This document shows, piece by piece, positions 40,797 through 48,494 of a stretch of 64,000 bases of DNA; the stretch's first letter is position 1; each line of letters starts with the position of its first letter. Position numbers and translations under genes: made by a program. The notes below the pieces were generated by a model. The model was not told the origin of the DNA. It ran no database searches and saw only the letters and a list, made by a program, of their open reading frames with translations. The DNA comes from Longispora fulva (GTDB lineage: Bacteria; Actinomycetota; Actinomycetes; Mycobacteriales; Micromonosporaceae), in assembly GCF_015751905.1 (NCBI RefSeq), contig NZ_JADOUF010000001.1, forward strand, positions 6,076,001 to 6,140,000, read 5' to 3'.

Positions 40797-41348
40797 ATGG
40801 CACACGTCCTGCTGCTGCACTCCGTCTACGGGCTCCGGCCGGCGGTCCTGGCCGCCGCCGAGCTGCTCCGGGGCGGCGGCCACACGGTCGCCACCCCGGA
40901 TCTCTACGAAGGCTTCGTCACCGGCGACCTCGACGCGGGCATGGCCTTCCAGCGGGAGCACGGCTCCGCCGCCTTCGAGCGCGCCGTGGCCGCCGCGGCG
41001 GACCTCCCGGCCGGGACGGTCTACGCCGGCTTCTCCATGGGCGCGTGGGCGGCCTCAGAGCTGATCCGGCACGACCCGGCTCCGGGCGGGCTCGTGCTGC
41101 TGCACAGCGCCGGCGACGTCGGCACCGGCGAGCGGCTGCCGTGCCCGTGGCAGCTGCACGCCGCGGAGGGCGACGAGTTCGCCACGCTGGACGAGATCCA
41201 GGAGTGGGAGATGGCCGAGCCAGGCGGCGAGACGTTCCTCTACCCCGGCGGCGGCCACATCTACACCGACGCCGACCTGCCCGACTACGACGCGACCTCG
41301 GCCGACCTCACCTGGCGGCGCGTCCTCGCCTTCCTGGCCAGAATCTAA
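40797..41348 (+). CDS. Dienelactone hydrolase-family protein
   Basis: The 183-residue single-domain alpha/beta hydrolase starts MAHVLLLHSVYGLRP. The nucleophile is in AGFSMGAWAA (Ser instead of the Cys of true dienelactone hydrolase), the acid is in HAAEGDEFATL and the His is in PGGGHIYTD. It is shorter than average dienelactone hydrolases (~230). The reaction is unknown. Confidence 0.8.
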   Translation: MAHVLLLHSVYGLRPAVLAAAELLRGGGHTVATPDLYEGFVTGDLDAGMAFQREHGSAAFERAVAAAADLPAGTVYAGFSMGAWAASELIRHDPAPGGLVLLHSAGDVGTGERLPCPWQLHAAEGDEFATLDEIQEWEMAEPGGETFLYPGGGHIYTDADLPDYDATSADLTWRRVLAFLARI

Positions 41349-41358
41349 AACCAACATC

Positions 41359-41373
41359 GTCATCCGATGACGG
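41359..41373. terminator. Short hairpin between convergent genes
   Basis: CGTCAT (41359-41364) and ATGACG (41368-41373) pair around CCG. It lies 10 bases after the hydrolase stop and before the convergent dehydratase-like gene. Only 6 bp, so weak. Confidence 0.4.
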
Positions 41374-41437
41374 TGGTCCCCGACCCGGGTTCCAGCGGTC
41401 CGACACGTGCACGCCCGGAAAGGCAATGCCCCGACGG

Positions 41438-42373
41438 TCAGACCAGGGCCGCCAGGAGTGCCGGGTTGATGTTGCCGCCGGAGAGCACCGCCACGGTGCG
41501 CCCGATCGGCAACTCCTCCCGGTGGTAGAGGTACGCGGCCGTGGTCACAGCCCCGCTCGGTTCGGCCACCAGGCGGGAGGAGCGGGCCAGCACGCCGACG
41601 GCCGCGCCGATCTCCTCCTCGGTGACGGTGACGATGGCGTCGACCACCTCGCGGATGTGCGCGAAGGTCAGCTCCGACAGCTGGGGGCTGCGGAGTCCGT
41701 CGGCGATCGTCTGCTGGGTGCTCTCGATCGGCCAGGACACGACCCGCCCGGCGGCGAGGCTCTCCCGGGCGTCGGCCGCCAGCGCCGGTTCGACCCCGAT
41801 CACCTTCGCGCGCGGGGCGAGGGCCCGGATCGCGGTACCGACGCCGGAGATCAGGCCGCCGCCGCTGATCGGGACGAGTACGACCTCCACGTCGGGCAGG
41901 TCCTCGGCGATCTCCAGCCCGACGGTGCCCTGTCCCGCGATGACGTCGAGGCTGTCGAACGGCGGGATCAGTGGGTAGCCGTGCCGCGCGGCGAGTTCCT
42001 CCGCCCGGGACACCCGCTCGGCGGGTGCGACGACGATCACGTCGGCGCCGAGATTCTGCATCCCGGCGATCTTCACGTCGGGGGTGGTGTCGGGGACGAC
42101 GACGATGGCGGGGATCCCGAGTTGCCGGGCGACGTAGGCGACGGCCTGGCCGTGGTTGCCCGACGAGTACGCGACCACTCCGGTCATCCCCGGCCGGATC
42201 GCGTTCCGCGCGCCCCGGATCTTGAAAGCCCCGATGGGCTGCAGGTTCTCCGGTTTGAGCCAGAGTGGTCGGTCGGCGTCGCCCCACGCGCAGGGGACGA
42301 GTGGGGTCCGCAGCGCGGTGCCGGCGATGGTCTCCGCTGCGGAGTGGATGTCACCCAAGGTCACGAGCCTCAT
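41438..42373 (-). CDS. Threonine/serine dehydratase-like PLP enzyme
   Basis: The 311-residue fold-type II PLP enzyme has the cofactor lysine in PIGAFKIRGA (Lys51), an Asn/Gly phosphate-proximal SSGNHGQAVAY, and the PLP-phosphate loop SGGGLISG. It has no C-terminal ACT domain, so it is a catabolic dehydratase, serine racemase or similar rather than the regulated biosynthetic ilvA. ATG 42371-42373 was chosen; the frame is open 6 codons further. Confidence 0.85.
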   Translation of the reverse strand: MRLVTLGDIHSAAETIAGTALRTPLVPCAWGDADRPLWLKPENLQPIGAFKIRGARNAIRPGMTGVVAYSSGNHGQAVAYVARQLGIPAIVVVPDTTPDVKIAGMQNLGADVIVVAPAERVSRAEELAARHGYPLIPPFDSLDVIAGQGTVGLEIAEDLPDVEVVLVPISGGGLISGVGTAIRALAPRAKVIGVEPALAADARESLAAGRVVSWPIESTQQTIADGLRSPQLSELTFAHIREVVDAIVTVTEEEIGAAVGVLARSSRLVAEPSGAVTTAAYLYHREELPIGRTVAVLSGGNINPALLAALV

Positions 42374-42452
42374 AGTCGTCAAGGTAACCACACGGCGAAT
42401 TCATCGTTATGTAGTTGGGTAGCTACCGCACGAAGTGGCACCAGCAGATAAC

Positions 42453-42481
42453 TTGTTACCCCCCAGTCCAGCGTCTAGCCT
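42453..42481 (+). promoter_or_regulatory. Vegetative promoter of the c-di-AMP riboswitch transcript
   Basis: TTGTTA (42453-42458), a 17-base spacer and TAGCCT (42476-42481) make a good sigma-70-type promoter with an initiation point near 42488, just before the riboswitch. Confidence 0.65.
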
Positions 42482-42489
42482 TGGGACCG

Positions 42490-42668
42490 TTCGTCCGGGT
42501 ACAGCGACCCGACGGGGGGAGCACCGGTCGAATGCCGCCGAATCGCCTCTGTGCGAATCGGGGACCCACAGTGCTAGTTGGGGTGAGTCCGTCACTGTTC
42601 GTAGTGATGGTAGGGCGATCTTCCCGCCCGAACCCGTCAGCTAACCCGGTAGGCGGCTGATGGAAGAA
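42490..42668 (+). promoter_or_regulatory. Cyclic di-AMP riboswitch (ydaO/yuaA type)
   Basis: Conserved blocks of the ydaO aptamer are present in order: GCCGCCGAATCG (42534 on), GGGGACCCACAGTG, TTGGGGTGAGTCC (42578 on), TAGGGCGATCTTCCCGCCCG, and CCGTCAGCTAACC (42634-42646), then GTAGGCGGCTGATGG. In actinobacteria this class sits upstream of cell-wall hydrolase genes and shuts them down when c-di-AMP is high. Here it leads to a RipA-like peptidase. The 3' end (42660-42672) runs up to the AAGGAG of the gene. Confidence 0.93.
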
Positions 42669-42684
42669 GGAGCCGACAGACCAG

Positions 42685-43659
42685 GTGAATTCCGTCCGCG
42701 GAGCCTACTTAGCCGTCGTCGCCGTCACCGCCACCGTCGTGATGTCCTTCGCGGGCAGCGCGCACGCCGACGATGTCGACGAGATCGAGCGCCAGCTGGA
42801 TTCCAAGTGGAGCTCGCTGGAAACCACGATCGAGCAGTACAACAAGACCGCTGCGACGTTGAAGTCCACCAAGGCCGAGGCCGAGGCGGCGTCCGTCAAG
42901 GTCAAGCCCCTCCAGGACAAGGTCGACGCCGCGTACGCGCAGATCGGCCAGATGTCGGCCGCCGCGTACAAGGGCGGCAAGGCCAGCACCGCCAACGCGC
43001 TGCTCGGCGGCAACTCCGCGGACGCTGTCCTCCAGCAGCTGACCCTCCTCGACGCGATCAGCGGGTCGGAGCAGAAGCAGATCGACGAGCTGAACAGGCT
43101 CAAGGCTCCGCTCGACGCCGAGAAGAAGAAGATCCAGACTCTGCTCGACGCGCAGCAGAAGATGGAGTCGGAGCTCTCGGCCAAGAAGGTCGCCATCACC
43201 GGCGAGATGGACTCGTTGCAGACCCAGCGGGCCGCGGCGTACAAGGACCGGGCGAGCCGCAGCGGCACCCGGATCGACTATGTGCCGCCGTTCATCCCCG
43301 GCCCGCCCGGCAAGGCCGTGGCGTTCGCGATGGCCCAGATCGGCAAGCCGTACGTGTGGGCGGCCGCCGGCCCCGACTCCTACGACTGCTCGGGCCTGAC
43401 GCTGGCCGCGTGGGCGCAGGGTGGCGTGACGTTGGGCCACTACACCGGCTGGCAGCGCGACGCCTCGACCCCGATCACCCGGTCGCAGCTGCAACCCGGT
43501 GACCTGATCTTCTACGGTGGCGACCGGCACGTGGCGCTGTACATCGGCGACAACAAGGTCGTGCACGCCCCGCAGCCCGGCCAGAACGTGAAGATCGAGA
43601 GTGTGGACATGGGCGGGGACAACCCGACCGCCTACGCCCGCCCCAAGTACGCGCACTGA
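42685..43659 (+). CDS. Secreted NlpC/P60 cell-wall peptidase (RipA-like)
   Basis: The 324-residue protein has a Sec signal (cleavage after AHA, residue ~28) and a long coiled coil (~30-200) of the kind that holds RipA in check. The C-terminal NlpC/P60 domain (~205-324) has Cys235 in YDCSGLT, His282 in DRHVALYIG and His294 in VVHAP as catalytic residues. It cuts D-iGlu-mDAP bonds in peptidoglycan. GTG 42685 follows the AAGGAG directly after the riboswitch, so expression responds to c-di-AMP. Confidence 0.92.
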   Translation: MNSVRGAYLAVVAVTATVVMSFAGSAHADDVDEIERQLDSKWSSLETTIEQYNKTAATLKSTKAEAEAASVKVKPLQDKVDAAYAQIGQMSAAAYKGGKASTANALLGGNSADAVLQQLTLLDAISGSEQKQIDELNRLKAPLDAEKKKIQTLLDAQQKMESELSAKKVAITGEMDSLQTQRAAAYKDRASRSGTRIDYVPPFIPGPPGKAVAFAMAQIGKPYVWAAAGPDSYDCSGLTLAAWAQGGVTLGHYTGWQRDASTPITRSQLQPGDLIFYGGDRHVALYIGDNKVVHAPQPGQNVKIESVDMGGDNPTAYARPKYAH

Positions 43660-43670
43660 CACCCCCCTCG

Positions 43671-43707
43671 CGAACGGCCCGCCTCCCCGTGGAGTGCGGG
43701 CCGTTCG
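43671..43707 (+). terminator. Terminator after the NlpC/P60 gene
   Basis: Arms 43671-43682 and 43696-43707 pair perfectly over 12 bp. The 13-base loop closes with a further CTCC/GGAG stem. Confidence 0.75.
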
Positions 43708-43793
43708 TGTCACGTGGGTGTGCCGTCGCCGGTCGGGGGCGGGGAAGGACCGCCGCGCGCCGGGGCGGGTGTCGCCGTAACCGGAAAAGGGTT

Positions 43794-44747
43794 TTAGTAG
43801 CGCGGGCCCTCGGGCGTCGGCAGCGCGTCGAGGTCCGCCAGGTCCTCGGCCGTGAGGACGAGGTCGGCGGCCGCCGCGTTCTCCTCCAGGTAGCCGATCC
43901 GCTTCGTGCCCGGGATCGGCACGACGTGTTCGCCCTGGGCGAGGGTCCAGGCGATCGCCACCTGGCCGGGCTTGGCACCATGCCGGTCGGCGATGGTGCG
44001 CACCGCGTCGACCAGCTTCTGGTTGGCGGCCATCAGCTCGGCGGAGAACCGGGGCATCAGGCGGCGGCGGTCGCCCTCCTCCAGGTCGTCGAGGCTCGCG
44101 AGCGCGCCGGTCAGGTAGCCCCGGCCGAGCGGCGAGAACGGGATGAACGCCGCCCCGTTGGCCCGCGTCCACGGCACGACCTCGTCCAGGTAGTCCCTGG
44201 TCCACAAGGACAGCTCGGACTGGACGCTGGCGACCGGGTGCACGGCGTGCGCGCGGGCGGCCTCGTCGGCGGTGACCTCCGACAGCCCGATGTGGCGGAC
44301 CTTGCCGGCGGCGACCTGCTCGGCGAACGCGCCCCACGACTCCTCGATCGGCACGTCCGAGTCGACCCGGTGCAGCTGGTAGAGGTCGATGTGGTCGACG
44401 CCGAGCCGCTGGAGTGACGCGTCGACGGCGGCCCGGATGTGCTCGGGACGACCGTCGGGCCGCATCGCGGCCGGGAACGGGGCGGGCACCAGGCCGGCCT
44501 TGGTGGCGAGCACGACCTCGTCCCGGCGGCCGGCGAGCGCCCGACCGACGAGCTCCTCGTTGTCGTACGGCCCGTAGATGTCGGCGGTGTCGATCAGGGT
44601 CACGCCGAGGTCGATCGCCCGGTGGATGACCTTGATGTGCTCGTCGGGCGACTGGGTCCCCGTCGAGTACGCCCAGGTCATGCCCATGCAGCCGAGGCCG
44701 ACCGCGCCGACTGTCAGGTCGGTGTTGCCCAGGGTGCGCTGATGCAT
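43794..44747 (-). CDS. Aldo/keto reductase
   Basis: The 317-residue AKR has [21 protein letters not shown] (Asp/Tyr), VVLATKAG (Lys) and [11 protein letters not shown] (His). Its start is followed by [11 protein letters not shown]. It is divergent from a MarR regulator, with two operator-like palindromes between them, so it is likely its target and may reduce a toxic carbonyl or quinone. Confidence 0.9.
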   Translation of the reverse strand: MHQRTLGNTDLTVGAVGLGCMGMTWAYSTGTQSPDEHIKVIHRAIDLGVTLIDTADIYGPYDNEELVGRALAGRRDEVVLATKAGLVPAPFPAAMRPDGRPEHIRAAVDASLQRLGVDHIDLYQLHRVDSDVPIEESWGAFAEQVAAGKVRHIGLSEVTADEAARAHAVHPVASVQSELSLWTRDYLDEVVPWTRANGAAFIPFSPLGRGYLTGALASLDDLEEGDRRRLMPRFSAELMAANQKLVDAVRTIADRHGAKPGQVAIAWTLAQGEHVVPIPGTKRIGYLEENAAAADLVLTAEDLADLDALPTPEGPRY

Positions 44748-44761
44748 CAGTACTCTCCCAG

Positions 44762-44811
44762 CTATCAGTGCTCTGATTGTTTCAAGAGCGAGACTATCAG
44801 AGCCCTGATAG
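44762..44811. promoter_or_regulatory. Two MarR-type operators between aldo/keto reductase and MarR genes
   Basis: Site 2 (44794-44811) is a perfect 7-4-7 palindrome, CTATCAG-agcc-CTGATAG. Site 1 (44762-44779) is CTATCAG-tgct-CTGATTG, 6 of 7 in the second arm. Their centres are 32 bp apart, three helical turns. Placement between divergent genes suggests the MarR protein represses both. Confidence 0.75.
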
Positions 44812-44821
44812 TGTGGGCAAC

Positions 44822-45235
44822 ATGCAGCTCGGAATGTTCGTACGCAGGCTGGAGCAGACGCTGACCGCCGCCAAGGCCGAGGCGTTCCGGGAGACGGGGC
44901 TGACCGTGCCGCAGCACCTGGCGCTGCTCGTGCTCGCCGCGTCCCCCGGCAACTTCTCCGCGGCCCAGCTCGCCAGGGTCTGCCTGGTCACACCACAGAC
45001 CATGTCGACGATCACGGCGAATCTGCTGGCCAAGGGGCTGATCGAGAAGCATCCGTCGGACGTGCACGCGCAGGTGCTGGTACTGAAGGCGACGCCGGCC
45101 GGGCTGGAGCTGCTGGAGCGGGCCGAGCCGGGACATCTCGCGGTGGAGGCCAGGTTGATCTCGACGTTCACGCCGGAGGAGCAGGAGAAGTTCCGGGAGT
45201 TCCTGATCCGGGCGCTGGACGCGCTCACGGACTGA
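44822..45235 (+). CDS. MarR-family transcriptional regulator
   Basis: The 137-residue winged-helix dimer shows [35 protein letters not shown] as the recognition helix and wing, and LEAARLI-like flanking helices. The wing residues [10 protein letters not shown] differ from the usual RRxxxxDRR. ATG 44822 lies 10 bases after the second palindrome. Confidence 0.88.
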   Translation: MQLGMFVRRLEQTLTAAKAEAFRETGLTVPQHLALLVLAASPGNFSAAQLARVCLVTPQTMSTITANLLAKGLIEKHPSDVHAQVLVLKATPAGLELLERAEPGHLAVEARLISTFTPEEQEKFREFLIRALDALTD

Positions 45236-45262
45236 AGCGGCGCGGGCCTGTGGCGCTCCCCG

Positions 45263-45787
45263 CTAGCTGACCGGGACGACCGTGCCCTGGCCGCTGACCC
45301 CGCCGTGCAGCTCCAGCCGGGTGAGCTTCGCGCCCTTCGGGATGTCGAACACCACGATGCCGGTCGCCTGCGCGCCGGCCGGGATCTCCTTGACCAGGGC
45401 CTGGTTGTCGCCGTTGGCGTAGACGCCGGCGACCGGGTCGCTGCGCACCTCGGCCGGCGCGTCCGTGAACGCGCGCTGCAGGGAGTCGGTGAAGACCCTT
45501 GCCTCGGTGGCAGTGTTCTTCACACCGAGGGTGACCAGGCAGTACTGCCCCTGGGGGGTCTTGTTCAGGGCGTCGGTGCCGACCCGCTCGACCCCGCACC
45601 GCACGTTCTGGGCGACGAACTCGAAGCCGGCGTCGCGGATCGGGCCGGTCGCCGACGGCGTCGGGGTGGCCGCGGCCTTCTTGTCCTCGTTCTTACCGCC
45701 TGTGGACAACACGAGGGCACCGAGGACAACCACGAGAAGTAGCGCGGCGATGCCCAGCGCGAGCGGCAGCTTGCTCTTGTTCGCCAT
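45263..45787 (-). CDS. DUF4352-like membrane-anchored protein
   Basis: The 174-residue protein has one N-terminal helix (about 7-29), a Thr/Pro/Ala linker and an exported immunoglobulin-like DUF4352 domain: RDAGFEFVAQNVRCGVERVG, GQYCLVTLGVKNTATEARVF and GIVVFDIPKGAKLTRLELHG. The two Cys could form a disulfide. The role is unknown. Directly upstream is the DnaA-box cluster. Confidence 0.8.
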   Translation of the reverse strand: MANKSKLPLALGIAALLLVVVLGALVLSTGGKNEDKKAAATPTPSATGPIRDAGFEFVAQNVRCGVERVGTDALNKTPQGQYCLVTLGVKNTATEARVFTDSLQRAFTDAPAEVRSDPVAGVYANGDNQALVKEIPAGAQATGIVVFDIPKGAKLTRLELHGGVSGQGTVVPVS

Positions 45788-45814
45788 GCGCCCGAGCCTA
45801 CGTTCGACCTGCGG

Positions 45815-45914
45815 TTATCCACAGGTTATCCACAAGGAAGAGAGGTTACCCACAGGGTTGTCCACAACTTATCCACAGGTTGTGCACAGGGTTATCCACA
45901 GGCCCTGTGGACAA
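45815..45914. promoter_or_regulatory. Cluster of eight DnaA boxes
   Basis: Four exact TTATCCACA boxes start at 45815, 45826, 45869 and 45892. TTGTCCACA is at 45858 and, reversed, at 45906-45914. Near-matches are TTACCCACA (45846) and TTGTGCACA (45880). Start-to-start distances are 11, 20, 12, 11, 11 and 12 bases, close to one or two helical turns, so the seven forward boxes lie on one face of the DNA. It sits between the NUDIX and DUF4352 genes, both minus strand. No dnaA or dnaN gene is in the window. Confidence 0.85.
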
Positions 45915-45979
45915 CCTCACAGCCCGCGCGACGTCGCTACGCTCGGGCGCTCGGGCCATGGTCTCGTGAGGTCAGCGCC

Positions 45980-46369
45980 TCACTGGCGGAAGATCACCTT
46001 GGCGATGCCGGTGAGCTCCTTGGCCGCGATCTCCTCGCGGGTCAGGAACAGCATGGCCTGACCCTCGCCGACCACGACGTCGTCCTGGGTCGCCTCGGTG
46101 GTGCCCGAGAAGATGTGGAACCGCACCCCGACCCCGTCGGTGGCGCCCAGCTCGACCACCCGGCCGGCCTTGAGGTACGCGACGAGGCCGGTCTCCTCGT
46201 ACAGCTCACGCTGGGCGGCGAGCAGCGGGGTCTCGCCCGGCTCGAGACGCCCGCCGGGTGGCGTCCACTGGCCCGGAGCCACCGGCGCGTCCTCGGTGCG
46301 GTGCTGCATGAGCACCCGGCCGGCGGGATCGGTGAGGACGATGACGGCCACCTCGCGAGTGATCTCCAT
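45980..46369 (-). CDS. NUDIX hydrolase
   Basis: The 129-residue protein carries the Nudix box GGRLEPGE-x7-RELYEETGL at about 39-61. It has no further domains. It splits nucleoside diphosphate-linked substrates, for example oxidised nucleotides as in MutT-type members; the true substrate is unknown. The C-terminal part has FHIFSGTTEATQDD, an acidic loop. Confidence 0.88.
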   Translation of the reverse strand: MEITREVAVIVLTDPAGRVLMQHRTEDAPVAPGQWTPPGGRLEPGETPLLAAQRELYEETGLVAYLKAGRVVELGATDGVGVRFHIFSGTTEATQDDVVVGEGQAMLFLTREEIAAKELTGIAKVIFRQ

Positions 46370-46478
46370 GCCGTGAGGCTAGAGCGTCGCGTCGGTGGCG
46401 CCCGGATGGGGGCCGGACACGCCGACGCGCCCGGCGCCCGACCCCCTCGGGGGAAGGCGCCGGGGCGCGGCGGACGCG

Positions 46479-47417
46479 CTACGCGCGGATGATCAGGCGC
46501 CGGCGGTAGGCCCAGGCGAACAGGACCCCACCGAGCACGAGGAGACCGGCACCGATCGGGACCAGGGTCGTCCAGGAGTTCTGGCCCGTGACCGGGAGCT
46601 GGCCCTTGACGGACGGCGTGGCCGACGGCTTCGGGGTCGTGCCCCACACCACGGGGTGGTCCTCGACCTCGCCGCCCTTGACGGCGCCGAACACGGTCGG
46701 GGTCGACGCCGTGTCCGGGTAGATCCGGATCCGGATGAACGGGGTGTCGTTGACGTAGCCGGCGTAGTCCTTGCCCTCGGCGGCGGCCGGGACCTTGAAG
46801 GTCAGGGTCACCGTGGTCGCGTTCGGGGCGATCGGGGCGACCGTGCTCTCGTCGGCGTCGAACTTGCCGTTGTTGTTGAAGTCGAGCCAGCCGCCCATGA
46901 CGCCGGCGATGTGCCCGGTGTTGGTGACGGGCACCGGCACGTCGACCGTGAGGCCGCTGCGGTCCAGGACCAGCGGGTCCGGGAAGGCGTCCTCGTCGTC
47001 GGTGCCGAGCTTGTCGTCGCCCTGGCCCTTGAGGCTCGGGTGCCCGTCGTTCTCCAGGTCGACCGTCTTACCGATGGCGAAGACCTGACCGTTCAGCGCC
47101 TCGGAGGCCGTGTGCCGGGGGCCATCCTCCGCCTCGCTGGTCTGGTAGCTGTCCGGGGCGTCGCCCCAGTCGGCGCTACCGGCATCCTCGACGGCGCCCG
47201 GGGCCGCAGGGGCCGCCGGAGCCACCGCCACGGCGACGCCGGGAGCTCCGGGGGCGGCCGGGGCGACGGCCACGCCCGGTGCGGGAGCAGCTGGGGCCGC
47301 CGGTGCCGGTGCGGCTGGAGCCACGGGCGTGGCTCCAGCCGCGCCGGGGAGGGACAGGGATCCAATGATTATCCAGCCGGCGGCGACAGCCGCAGCAAGC
47401 CGGGAATGTACTCGCAC
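46479..47417 (-). CDS. LPXTG-anchored surface protein
   Basis: The 312-residue protein has a Sec signal (to about residue 29), a ~50-residue Ala/Pro/Val repeat linker, and a globular GEVED-like/CshA-like domain with DWGDAPDSYQTSEAEDGPRH, GWLDFNNNGKFDADE (Ca2+-like acidic loop) and GGEVEDHPVVWG. It ends in a sortase signal LPVTG at ~274, a hydrophobic helix and RRRLIIRA. Sortase would link it to peptidoglycan; no sortase gene is in the window. Confidence 0.87.
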   Translation of the reverse strand: MRVHSRLAAAVAAGWIIIGSLSLPGAAGATPVAPAAPAPAAPAAPAPGVAVAPAAPGAPGVAVAVAPAAPAAPGAVEDAGSADWGDAPDSYQTSEAEDGPRHTASEALNGQVFAIGKTVDLENDGHPSLKGQGDDKLGTDDEDAFPDPLVLDRSGLTVDVPVPVTNTGHIAGVMGGWLDFNNNGKFDADESTVAPIAPNATTVTLTFKVPAAAEGKDYAGYVNDTPFIRIRIYPDTASTPTVFGAVKGGEVEDHPVVWGTTPKPSATPSVKGQLPVTGQNSWTTLVPIGAGLLVLGGVLFAWAYRRRLIIRA

Positions 47418-47485
47418 AGCACCATCCTTGGGAGAGAACCATCAGCCTTACGGCATGATTAGCGGATCTTACCCCATATGTCCAA

Positions 47486-48361
47486 TTAGCTGAGATACCG
47501 GCTCAGTGCGGTAACCAGTGATTGTGCTGCTTTCTGGCGAAAGTCCGGGCTTTTCATCAGGCTCGCGTCGCCGGCATTGCGCATATTGCCGGCCTCCAAC
47601 ATCACCTTCGGCACGGTGGTCAGGTTCAGACCACCCATGTCGGTACGGGGGTTCAGACCGTCCGTCCCGATGTAGCTGGACGCCTGGAGCCCGGTACCGG
47701 CGCGGTAGGAGTCGCGGACGGCGATCGCCAGCCGGTGCGACGGCTCCTTGATCGGCCCGTTCAGCCCCGGCTCCATCACGTGGAACCCCGAGCCGCCCGC
47801 CGGCCCGCCGTCGCCGTGGATGGAGATGACCACTGCGGCACCCGACTCGTTTCCGATCCGGGCCCGGTCGGTGATGCACGGGCCCCACGCCGTGTCGGCG
47901 TCCAGCGTCATGACGACCTTCGCGCCGGCCGCCCGGAGCAGACCGGCGAGGCGGGTGGCCACGTCCCAGGTGAACGCCGCCTCCTGGTACCCGTCGTTGG
48001 TCTGGGTGCCCGTGGTGTCGCAGGCCTTCATGCCGTTGCCCGAGTCGACCTGCTTGTTGATCTCGGCGGTGTGCTGGCCGTTGTTCCGGTTGTGCCCGGG
48101 GTCGATCACGATCGTCTTGCCGGCCAGGCCCTTGGTCTGCACGACCGGGGCCTTCGAGGCGGCCGGCGAGGGCGCGGAGGACGGCGACGGCGTGGACGCC
48201 GCGGACGTGGGCGCGGCCGACGGGCTCGGGGAGGATGCCTCCGACGGGCTGACCTGCGCCGCGACCGGGGCGGTCTTCGGAGCGGAGGTGCCGCACCCGG
48301 CGAGCACCGCGAGGGCTCCGGCCGCCACGAGGACGGTTCCTCTTTGCACTCGGGTCCGCAC
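47486..48361 (-). CDS. N-acetylmuramoyl-L-alanine amidase (Amidase_3) lipoprotein
   Basis: The 291-residue protein has a lipoprotein signal with lipobox LAGC (Cys23), a long Ser/Pro/Ala linker (~30-75) and the Amidase_3 zinc domain. The ligands are IDPGHN, YQEAAF and ISIHGDGG, with the catalytic Glu in VMLEAGNMRN. It cuts the muramyl-L-Ala bond of peptidoglycan. It is read in the same direction as the LPXTG gene, 69 bases upstream. Confidence 0.9.
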   Translation of the reverse strand: MRTRVQRGTVLVAAGALAVLAGCGTSAPKTAPVAAQVSPSEASSPSPSAAPTSAASTPSPSSAPSPAASKAPVVQTKGLAGKTIVIDPGHNRNNGQHTAEINKQVDSGNGMKACDTTGTQTNDGYQEAAFTWDVATRLAGLLRAAGAKVVMTLDADTAWGPCITDRARIGNESGAAVVISIHGDGGPAGGSGFHVMEPGLNGPIKEPSHRLAIAVRDSYRAGTGLQASSYIGTDGLNPRTDMGGLNLTTVPKVMLEAGNMRNAGDASLMKSPDFRQKAAQSLVTALSRYLS

Positions 48362-48494
48362 CCAGGATTCCCTTCATCGACGCCAGGACCCGGCCATCCT
48401 AACCGCCGGGCGCCCGCCGCCCGGATTTCCGTCCGCTTCGCACCCTTTGCGGGACCGCCGCAGCGGCCCCGCACCACAGGATGACCACCACGGG

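Noticed and set aside
37559-40798. Very long open frame (1079 codons) on the minus strand
   Set aside because: It lies opposite the SpoIIE-type and oligopeptidase B genes, is extremely His/Arg/Asp/Val-rich, and has no family motifs. It is a GC-rich antisense shadow.
45815-45914. Chromosomal origin (oriC)
   Set aside because: No dnaA, dnaN, recF, gyr or rnpA/rpmH genes nearby and only ~100 bp of boxes; kept as an unexplained DnaA-box cluster.
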